A stretch of DNA of 64,000 nucleotides. Origin: Clostridia bacterium. Lineage in GTDB: Bacteria; Bacillota; Clostridia; Christensenellales; Aristaeellaceae. Shown here piece by piece: positions 43,001 to 49,381 of the stretch. The notes beneath the pieces were generated by a model that worked only from the letters and a program-made list of their open reading frames with translations, was not told the origin of the DNA and ran no database searches. The position numbers and the translations under genes were made by a program. The stretch spans positions 1-64,000 of the forward strand of contig JAFSKN010000037.1 in NCBI GenBank assembly GCA_017448975.1, given 5' to 3'. How positions within the stretch are numbered: the first letter of the stretch is position 1; the number at the start of each line of letters is the position of its first letter.

Positions 43001-44004
43001 ACGGGAAAGCGTTCGCAGTCAGGCGGCGCGACCGCTTCGCCTGCTTTTCCGGTAAAATACTGATCCGCCGCCCGCACCCCTCTATTGAACCTTTTGAGAA
43101 GCGCTGCCCGGTAAATCTGGCAGATATACTGGCAGAGGGTGGACTTCCCCTGGCCCGCGTTGCCGATCAGCACGAAATGAAAGCGGGTTGCGGGACGCGG
43201 CACATCGTTCCAGCGTCCAAGCCCCATGGAGGCTTCTTCCCTGCGTTTCGTCCGGTTACCGCAGGACAGGATATAATGGGCGATGCGGTCGATTTTTTCT
43301 TCGCCGCTGTCCAGCGCTTTGGCTTCCAAATCGGTATACACATTCCGGATATTGATCTCTCTGTCCGATACGCTTCCGGCCTGCTCCAAACGCACGGCAT
43401 GGTTTTCGCTGAACGTGGACTGGGCATATTCGATAAGATGAAGGAAGGGCAGGAGGCTGAGCTTCTCCAAATAGTTCATAGCTTCCTGCAGCACGAGCCC
43501 TGGCGTGATAAAGGCGGCGTAGCTGCGGGCAACGTTGGGGTTGTTATCCAGCATGGCGCGGATTTCGTCCAGACCCAGAATTAAAATATTGGGAATAATA
43601 TCGGTGTACTGGCTGACATACTTCTCAGCTTTATCCCTCGTTCCGCTGTCGAGCTTGGGGGTCAGAATGATATTGGTAAAGAAAAGATACGTTTCCGGCA
43701 CAAGCTCTGGCTGCGTTTCCTTTCTTTCCTGAAAGCTGTCCAGTTCCTTTTTCAGGTTATTTCGCAGCCAGGTCCAATCACCTTCTTTTCCGTCTGGGCT
43801 TTTGAATTTCATCTGCGCTACGGTATAACCTTTCGCCCGAACATCCTTCACGATTTCATGATTGGCATTCTGAATAACGGCGTCCCGTCCGCCGTCCGGG
43901 CCGTCGCCATATATAATCGTTCGCGGCCCCGCAATACCCATAAGCAGGCTTTGAATCAGTTTTTCAAAATTATCCGGGCCCAGTCGGTCCAGTTCGTATT
44001 TCAT
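40033..44004 (-). CDS. REase-NACHT STAND NTPase (AVAST-like)
   Basis: A 1323-residue protein. Residues 5-110 form a PD-(D/E)xK nuclease of Mrr-like type: FEKLIQSLL, GDGPDGGRDAVIQ (near 32-44) and AQMKFKS (near 63). Residues 275-480 are a NACHT ATPase with Walker A IGNAGQGKST (near 280) and Walker B FFFDGLDEVP (near 385). Residues 600-1323 are helical and probably sense a foreign protein. STAND ATPases of this plan oligomerise on a trigger and activate the N-terminal nuclease. Start at 44004 has AAAGGAG upstream; promoter at 44066-44094. The following SIR2 gene would add a second effector. Confidence 0.85.
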   Translation of the reverse strand: MKYELDRLGPDNFEKLIQSLLMGIAGPRTIIYGDGPDGGRDAVIQNANHEIVKDVRAKGYTVAQMKFKSPDGKEGDWTWLRNNLKKELDSFQERKETQPELVPETYLFFTNIILTPKLDSGTRDKAEKYVSQYTDIIPNILILGLDEIRAMLDNNPNVARSYAAFITPGLVLQEAMNYLEKLSLLPFLHLIEYAQSTFSENHAVRLEQAGSVSDREINIRNVYTDLEAKALDSGEEKIDRIAHYILSCGNRTKRREEASMGLGRWNDVPRPATRFHFVLIGNAGQGKSTLCQYICQIYRAALLKRFNRGVRAADQYFTGKAGEAVAPPDCERFPVMINLKDYAARLNRQEDLSVLSYICNRINEKTNGQLRQFELRELLSVYSWAFFFDGLDEVPASSNRDEVLSRIEHFLSQDLSDAQCDCLIVCTSRPQGYNDAFSPKYFSHYLLKDLSPDRCKAYIEKLLEHIEKNGDMREQYRSILFHALETPMTAKLMTTPLYTSIIVVMVKHGGTPPTKRYDLFHDYCEIICKREQEKRTLPQVEGTYDWIVPLLSQIGFLLQAESETKENAAAELTVNRYREIITKYLENEEYSGEDAPSQAQALYQAVINRLPFLEEVPREKESVVRFPLRSIQEYFAAEWIISFHDDKTEALRETLERLSTSAYWRNVYLFVAGYFAKNPSRTLINHELFRICKCNNGEESFECESVSPEIYRAAQSGSYLAMDMLVDNLFRRPYEQEKYLIEATKTLSEWRPYMRQISLLPKKLLQSLMERYIIPAVHASLSADSSPFHSLWILAAEGNAYAAEQLEELADRVIPPRDADYFFIRSWNYGSLGNRTMNTLLRWLKTCEYYFIGAIEEFTAEYLTRFPEAKEASSCPDFYRVILYKILEGDRFDKATEDSAHAEHSLAALAEACETIYDALVAGVAFESHMIRFRPAFASASKLSSIKDLPEKFAAAGLPELTAFIGFLLAPSPHTLDELLRVYGALSDEDQAFFRRTVMPCHWLLADISRRLNTGSAEAVMSYYDEARFEACRKREEYAKALLEAENYDEITKEKLWKSMGMGIHIDLRGNVPRVLLALGKEAFCNHLVYGVSYRMKTDGDFQSFCLRIFPSMFQDYAGQGIAIHSFANTPLDALLRADIEFPSELPERIVLYPRRGINESSAFEKISQLVNISGTYLQVYSLVPFMAGDIEHTALGELSDERARILLTGIRATGNRLALLGCILHILTGTVSEEVKNDIWEELRGFLREERLNHFWMRATACLSLTGGMLLYQALLSLPETQTNLPRDLIFSCRRRIREKLEVLPVDTQRLLALAEEAHRND

Positions 44005-44065
44005 GCCGCACGCTCCTTTGTGACGAACGAAAGTGACGGTTTTCCATTTCTGCCCTGTCAGCTTC

Positions 44066-44094
44066 ATTATACGGGAAAGAATGCCAAATTGCAA
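44066..44094 (-). promoter_or_regulatory. Promoter of the NACHT-SIR2 operon
   Basis: On the minus strand TTGCAA (44094-44089), 17 bases, TATAAT (44071-44066); 62 bases before the start codon. Confidence 0.7.
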
Positions 44095-44132
44095 CCGCGA
44101 TCTGCGCAAACAATTCAGAACAGCCTTACAAG

Positions 44133-44173
44133 ATAAGCCCGGCAATGGAACGTCTTTCATCGCCGGGTCTTAT
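44133..44173 (-). terminator. Terminator between relaxase cassette and NACHT operon
   Basis: ATAAGCCCGGC at 44133-44143 pairs with GCCGGGTCTTAT at 44162-44173 with one bulge. Confidence 0.65.
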
Positions 44174-44184
44174 ATTTCAGGCTA

Positions 44185-44388
44185 TTATGGGCCTGATTCT
44201 TCATTCTTTGCGGTGTTCAGCACAGCATTCAATAATTCCGTTTTCTGATCGGAAGGACAATTCAATCTTTTTATTCTGTCTATTACGCTGTCAGCGTGAA
44301 CCTGTGCCATGCGCTGGGCCAGCAGTTTTTTTCCTTCCTCGGATTTCGGATAATAAATGATCATGTTGATAGGAGCAGACTTGGCAAT
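44185..44388 (-). CDS. Small mobile-element protein with probable AUU start
   Basis: A 67-residue protein reading, after its first codon, AKSAPINMIIYYPKSEEGKK ... then RIKRLNCPSDQKTELLNAVL. Short proteins of this type accompany relaxase cassettes in Clostridia and, as recalled, begin Met-Ala-Lys-Ser-Ala-Pro. Here that first codon is ATT (44388-44386), placed six bases after GGGAGGTG. An in-frame GTG at 44397 lies inside the ribosome site and is a poor alternative. Function unknown. Confidence 0.6.
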   Translation of the reverse strand: MAKSAPINMIIYYPKSEEGKKLLAQRMAQVHADSVIDRIKRLNCPSDQKTELLNAVLNTAKNEESGP

Positions 44389-44456
44389 AGAGGACACCTC
44401 CCTTCCTGGTGCAATATATGCGCTCGATTCTGTTCCATATGAAGTAAAATGAGGAC

Positions 44457-45929
44457 TTATGATCTTGTAGGGTCGTTCTTGTTTTGCTGCTGTGTTTGCT
44501 GATCCCGCAGGGCGGAATCGATCTGTGCCTGGATACGGAACAGTTCTTTCGATTTTTCCCGCTGCTTTTTCAGTTCTTCATAATCGGCGGCGTATTCAGC
44601 CGATAACCGTTCTGCTTCTTCCTTCCATGAACGGACATGCATGGTTTTATCGGAATTATCTTTCAACAGCCGATCTAATGTCCTCTTGGCTGCGAAATGA
44701 ATATTGAAATCCATTTCATGGTCTTTCCTGTATTGTTCACGGCGCTTGTTGAAATGAATCTCTTTCAGTTGATCCACAACGGCTTTCGTTCGCTGATAGT
44801 TCTCAGCCGCCGCAATCAGCTCTTTCAATTCCTTTTGCCGCTTCTCATTGGCCTTCATTTTCCGGTTGAGCCCGTTGAGCTTTTCCCGGAATTGATCGGT
44901 TATAGTCTGCAAGTCATCCAGGGTGTAAAGGTCATGTTCCTCCAGATAAACAATATCCTGGGATATTTTTTTCAAGTTATTTGCCTTGGCTTTATCGGAA
45001 TAGGCTCCGGCGTTTCGTTTCCTCAGATAATCCAGGAGCAGCAGAGTCAGGTTTGGGGATTTCGGTTCATTCTGTGCTGCTTTTACTGCCTTGATCCATG
45101 CCGTCAGTTCCTGAAAACGGGTAATCAGCTTTTTCAGGATGGCGTTGGCGGATTGAATCATGCGATTCAGGTTTCCTTTTTCTGTGCGGATGCCCTTCTT
45201 CTCCATGGCGCGAACTGTCGGGCCTTCATGGATCGTCGGCAGTTGATGGACTCCCTGTTCCTTATAGGATCGGTGATCAACTTTCATTGGAGCGTTTTTC
45301 TTCTCCAATTCTATGTTCACATATCGTGCCCATTCCTCCCGCCAATGTAGCAGTGTTTCCTTATGCCCCCAATCGGTAGTAGGTACAGATTTCCAGACAT
45401 AGTTGCCGTTTTCATCTCTGATACGCTGGCCGTTTTTATCCAATACATAGTCACGCTTCTGCTTATTGCCCCACGTTCCGTCCGGATTCATGGGACGAAT
45501 GGGACACAGCACATGAAAATGCGGGTTTGGTATGCCTCCTTTTGGGTCAGGCATATGCACCGCAAAATCGCAGATTATGCCCCTGCTGACGAATTGTTCC
45601 AGCAAGAACCGTTTCGCCAGGCCGATGTTTTCTTCCAGGGTCAGTTCGTTTTGTAAAGCAATATCATAGCTGTAAGCCAATTGTGCTTTCGGATGTTCCT
45701 CTGTTTTCTCCACAGCGTTCCAAAGCGTTTCCCGATCAGCGTACTGCCGGGGAACATGGGAAGGCAGCAGGATTTCCTTATGCACTACGCCTTTTTTCTT
45801 TGTATAGTCCGCTTCTTCGTGATAAAAATCGCTGAACAGGCATTCTCCCGTCCGGTAAGCGGCGGCAGCTAAAACGGATTGCCCGGCGGAACGTTTGATG
45901 ATCCCGGCATGAAAATGATACAGGGCAAT
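44457..45929 (-). CDS. MobA/MobL-family relaxase, second copy, probable AUU start
   Basis: About 490 residues. The frame upstream of GTG 45785 encodes the conserved relaxase opening ALYHFHAGIIKRSAGQ and VLAAAAYRTGE, so the protein must begin near 45929. No ATG, GTG or TTG is available there; ATT at 45929-45927 (or CTG at 45932-45930) follows GGAAGGAGG at a good distance. The metal-binding NPHFHVLCPIRP motif is intact and a coiled-coil tail follows. It overlaps the stop of the DUF3847-like gene, so translation may be coupled. About 25% shorter tail divergence separates it from the copy at 28444. Confidence 0.75.
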   Translation of the reverse strand: MALYHFHAGIIKRSAGQSVLAAAAYRTGECLFSDFYHEEADYTKKKGVVHKEILLPSHVPRQYADRETLWNAVEKTEEHPKAQLAYSYDIALQNELTLEENIGLAKRFLLEQFVSRGIICDFAVHMPDPKGGIPNPHFHVLCPIRPMNPDGTWGNKQKRDYVLDKNGQRIRDENGNYVWKSVPTTDWGHKETLLHWREEWARYVNIELEKKNAPMKVDHRSYKEQGVHQLPTIHEGPTVRAMEKKGIRTEKGNLNRMIQSANAILKKLITRFQELTAWIKAVKAAQNEPKSPNLTLLLLDYLRKRNAGAYSDKAKANNLKKISQDIVYLEEHDLYTLDDLQTITDQFREKLNGLNRKMKANEKRQKELKELIAAAENYQRTKAVVDQLKEIHFNKRREQYRKDHEMDFNIHFAAKRTLDRLLKDNSDKTMHVRSWKEEAERLSAEYAADYEELKKQREKSKELFRIQAQIDSALRDQQTQQQNKNDPTRS

Positions 45930-46273
45930 CAGCTATCGCCTCCTTCCACTTGAACGGGATGTTCCGCCTGATACGCTTCCCAAATTGCTTTTGCGCTATT
46001 GGAAGACAAAATCTTCTGCATCAACTGGTAGAAGTCAGCATCCTCTATCTCCTTTGATCCCGGCCAGATGCTTTCAATGGCCGCGCCTTTGGTAATCAGG
46101 CGGTGGGCGCGCTTGGCCCGTTCACCGCGTTTGTAGTATTCATCCAGGTTTTCCAACCGCTGAATGCGCCGGGCCAGGATGATCTTTTCCCGCTCCGCCT
46201 TGGCAATGAGCGCCTGGTTTCGTCTGTATTCCGCTATATTCTTGGGTAAATCGGTAATGTATTCGTGTGCCAT
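45929..46273 (-). CDS. DUF3847-like mobile-element protein, second copy
   Basis: A 114-residue helical protein starting AHEYITDLPKNIAEYRRN; the RGERAKRAHRLITKGAAIES block aligns with that of the protein at 27799. TTGGAGGTAAGG precedes the ATG at 46273. It is the first gene of the relaxase cassette on this strand and divergent from the XRE repressor. Upstream 46320-46480 is GC-rich repeat sequence sharing a 25-base block with 28350-28376. Confidence 0.7.
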   Translation of the reverse strand: MAHEYITDLPKNIAEYRRNQALIAKAEREKIILARRIQRLENLDEYYKRGERAKRAHRLITKGAAIESIWPGSKEIEDADFYQLMQKILSSNSAKAIWEAYQAEHPVQVEGGDS

Positions 46274-46319
46274 CCTTACCTCCAATTTGTTATTTGTATG
46301 GTCGTATAGAAAAATCATA

Positions 46320-46480
46320 TGGCTTTCTTGGAAGGGGGTCTGGGGATAGCCGCGAAGCGGCGCAAGGGCAAAGCCCTTGTTCATCGCGGAGCGATGCTGG
46401 AGGGCGCGGCATTCGGATGCCGACGTCCTTCGCCTCGCAGAGCGCACATACGGGGCAGCAGGGCTGAACCCGTATATAAG
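46320..46480. repeat. GC-rich hairpin sequence shared with the first relaxase module
   Basis: GGGATAGCCGCGAAGCGGCG and the following CAAGG recur inverted at 28350-28376. A CAAGGGCAAAGCCCTTG hairpin follows. No gene is supported here. Confidence 0.55.
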
Positions 46481-46664
46481 TGCGCCATTCGGTTCTTTTT
46501 TGTGTCTCCGATCCATTCCTTTCTTTTACTCCGTCAGGGCTGTACCTTCCCCGACCTCATATTTCTCGTTTTGCCATCGACAGCGTAAAAAGAATACCAC
46601 AAAAAAGCCTGATACCCGGCAAAACAGGCACACTTGCAAATTTGAAGGATATTGCTTTTTCTAA

Positions 46665-46694
46665 ATTGCAAAAGTGCAATGCCCATGGTATACT
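46665..46694 (+). promoter_or_regulatory. Promoter of the XRE repressor with overlapping operator
   Basis: TTGCAA at 46666-46671, 17 bases, TATACT at 46689-46694. The -35 lies inside a perfect palindrome, ATTGCA-AAAG-TGCAAT (46665-46680), well placed for autorepression. Confidence 0.65.
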
Positions 46695-46737
46695 GTCTTT
46701 CGATTGGAACGATCATTTCATCTTTGGAGGAAACAAT

Positions 46738-47541
46738 ATGGCACGGAAAACGTCTCCCCGTGAACGAATTGCTGAATTGCTGGATCAAAAAGATATGCGC
46801 CAAAAGGAATTGGCAAAACGAACGGGTGTTTCAGAATCCCAGCTAAGCCGCATCATAAGCGGCGAAACGTCCACGATCAACAGCGATACGCTCATCGCCC
46901 TATCGAAAGAATTTAATGTTTCCACCGATTATCTGCTGTGCCTCACCGACATGAGCGCACGAAAAAACAGCGACATTTCCGAATTGGGGTTATCGGAGGC
47001 CGCTGTCAGAAAGCTGTTGGATGGTTCCATCAATACGGACATTCTGAACCGATTGATGGAGCATAAGGATTTTCCGTACCTGCTGAAGCTGATTCAGATT
47101 TATTTCTGTGATTCCGTAGCCCTGGGGATTGCTGACCGGAATGAATCTATCAATCTGATCATCGAAGTACTGACTGATTTCAGCACGGAAAATCCGGAAT
47201 ACAAAGAGGAAGTTCGGCAAGATCAGGACGTGCTGAAAGCGCAGAAGATGAAGCCCCATGAGGCGGAAAATGAAAAGATCAAGGAAGTTCTGTTCCGTAT
47301 ACTGCGGGACATCAAGCAGGGGATTGAAAACAAAGTCCCCACCAGTCCCATCATGATGGCCGGAACTATGAAGGAAATGTTAGCCGTTTTGCCGCGAGAT
47401 AAGCGCCGGGTCGCGAAACACGATATTGTCAATTATGTTGCCAGGCAGATGGAAAAGCAGTGCAAAGATCTGGATCGGGAGGCGCTGGAACTGGTGCATG
47501 ATATTTCGGAAAGAATGCTGGCTATGTCAAATAGACAGTAA
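46738..47541 (+). CDS. XRE-family transcriptional regulator
   Basis: A 267-residue protein with an N-terminal Cro/CI HTH (MRQKELAKRTGVSESQLSRI, residues 19-38) and a helical C-terminal region of unknown type. The GGAGGAAACAAT site precedes ATG 46738. It is divergent from the relaxase cassette and has a palindrome in its own promoter, so it probably controls itself and perhaps the neighbouring mobilisation or restriction genes. Confidence 0.83.
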   Translation: MARKTSPRERIAELLDQKDMRQKELAKRTGVSESQLSRIISGETSTINSDTLIALSKEFNVSTDYLLCLTDMSARKNSDISELGLSEAAVRKLLDGSINTDILNRLMEHKDFPYLLKLIQIYFCDSVALGIADRNESINLIIEVLTDFSTENPEYKEEVRQDQDVLKAQKMKPHEAENEKIKEVLFRILRDIKQGIENKVPTSPIMMAGTMKEMLAVLPRDKRRVAKHDIVNYVARQMEKQCKDLDREALELVHDISERMLAMSNRQ

Positions 47542-47593
47542 TACTGGCAGGAACAAGCATTTTAGGAACACCCTTCCCGAATCTGGAGATTCG

Positions 47594-47602
47594 TGGTATA
47601 AT
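47594..47602 (+). promoter_or_regulatory. Extended -10 promoter candidate for the type III system
   Basis: TGGTATAAT at 47594-47602 with no good -35; 109 bases before mod. The 47543-47710 gap holds no gene. Confidence 0.4.
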
Positions 47603-47710
47603 AAGAAAGAAGTCATTCGTTTAGTGGATGGCACGTGACGGAATCGCTTATCATTTGCTATTGTGGCATGATAACTGAACACTATCTTGAAGGCCGGGAG
47701 GATATACATA

Positions 47711-49369
47711 ATGCCGACGCTGAACTGGATCGGGAAAGAGAAGGTGGTGAATCACCATCTGGAGGTTCCCTTCCGCACGCTGGAAAAGAAATACACTTTT
47801 GCCGCGGACGGTCAGGACGACGGCGGCAACATGATTATTCACGGGGACAATCTGGATGCGCTGAAAGCCCTTTTGCCGATGTATGAAGGGAAAGTGAAGT
47901 GCATTTATATTGATCCTCCGTATAATACAGCAAAGAGTTCAGAGAAGAACAAAGCATGGATATATTCAGATAATGTAGATGACCCTCATATCCAAAAATG
48001 GTTAAATGATGCAGTTGGAGATGAAGGTGAAGATTTATCGCGTCATGATAAGTGGCTATGTATGATGTATCCTAGATTGAAGATGCTTCAAAAGCTGTTA
48101 TCTGATGACGGGATAATTTTTATCAGTATTGATGATAATGAAAATGCTATTTTGCGAATGATTTGTGACGAGGTATTCGGAAGAAAAAACTTCATTGCTC
48201 AACTAATTTGGCGTTCTGATGGTAATTTTGATAATCAGGCTAAAATCAAAATCTGCCATGAATACATTCTTTGTTATTCTAAAACGCCGAACCTGCTTGG
48301 TTTACCTCATGGTATAGATCCAAGCGTTACAGAAAAAAGTAAGGTATATAATGATGCTATTAGAAATACAATAGTTAAAAATGGATATAAAAACCCGAAG
48401 TCAGTTATTACGCTTCCAAAAGGGTTTCCGTGCTCAGAGAAAGACTTAGTTATAAATGAAAGGTATGATTCATTTCCGTATTATCATCAGACAGCTATTA
48501 TAAAAGAAGGGGTTTTGCAAGAACCAGTTGAAATAGAAAGTGGTTGGTCATCTAAAAATATACTTTTGGATTTTATCAAAAACGACTGCAAAGAAGTACC
48601 AGATTCAAAGGGGCAAATGACATATTTTGAAATAATCCGAACAGGAGCTATTGAAGGTGTAAAGAAAAGAGAACAAGTAAGTCATGTCCTTTCTGTTTTA
48701 TCAAATTTGGGCAGTACACAAAATATGAGCAACGAACTTGCGAATATGAATATTGTGTTCAATTTTCCAAAGCCTATTGAACTGATCGAATATCTATTAG
48801 GGTTTTATTGCGAAAAAGAAGATATAATCCTCGATTCTTTCGCCGGTTCCGGCACGACCGCTCATGCTGTTCTGAACATGAACAAGCAGGACGGCGGCCA
48901 TCGAAAGTTTATTCTGGTGGAAATGATGGACTATGCTGACAGCATTACCGCCGAACGGGTCAAGCGCGTGATTCAAGGCTATGGAGAAGGGAAAAAAGCC
49001 GTGGCCGGTACGGGCGGCGGGTTCAGCTATTATGAATTGGGTGAAGCGCTGCTGATTGATGGGATGCTCAATCCCGACGTTTCCGAGGATAAGATTCGGG
49101 CGTATGTGTACTACACCGAAACCCGTGAAAACATCCCGGAACAGAAGGAAGATGAAAAGTATCTGCTGGGCGTCCATCATGATTTCGCGTATTATTTCTA
49201 TTATGAACAAGAGCGCGTGACCACCTTGAACCACGCTTTTCTGCGCACCATCAAAACAAACGCCTCCGACTATTTGATCTATGCCGACGTGAACGCGCTC
49301 AGCGCGGAAGAAATGGCAAAGTATCATGTCACCTTCAAAAAAATACCCCGTGACATCGCACATCTGTGA
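47711..49369 (+). CDS. mod: Type III restriction-modification methylase (Mod)
   Basis: A 552-residue beta-class N6-adenine methyltransferase: catalytic DPPYNT near residue 67 comes before the SAM motif DSFAGSGTT near 375, with the target-recognition domain between them. The middle of the gene (about 47,900-48,830) is strikingly AT-richer than either end, which marks an exchanged recognition domain. Mod alone methylates; with Res it directs cleavage between inverted sites. ATG at 47711 has GGGAGG upstream. The res gene follows 12 bases after its stop. Confidence 0.94.
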   Translation: MPTLNWIGKEKVVNHHLEVPFRTLEKKYTFAADGQDDGGNMIIHGDNLDALKALLPMYEGKVKCIYIDPPYNTAKSSEKNKAWIYSDNVDDPHIQKWLNDAVGDEGEDLSRHDKWLCMMYPRLKMLQKLLSDDGIIFISIDDNENAILRMICDEVFGRKNFIAQLIWRSDGNFDNQAKIKICHEYILCYSKTPNLLGLPHGIDPSVTEKSKVYNDAIRNTIVKNGYKNPKSVITLPKGFPCSEKDLVINERYDSFPYYHQTAIIKEGVLQEPVEIESGWSSKNILLDFIKNDCKEVPDSKGQMTYFEIIRTGAIEGVKKREQVSHVLSVLSNLGSTQNMSNELANMNIVFNFPKPIELIEYLLGFYCEKEDIILDSFAGSGTTAHAVLNMNKQDGGHRKFILVEMMDYADSITAERVKRVIQGYGEGKKAVAGTGGGFSYYELGEALLIDGMLNPDVSEDKIRAYVYYTETRENIPEQKEDEKYLLGVHHDFAYYFYYEQERVTTLNHAFLRTIKTNASDYLIYADVNALSAEEMAKYHVTFKKIPRDIAHL

Positions 49370-49381
49370 GGGGGAAGACGC

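Noticed and set aside
46276..46516. Longer N-terminal extension of the second DUF3847-like gene
   Set aside because: The extension translates repeat sequence; a good ribosome site and family start favour ATG 46273.
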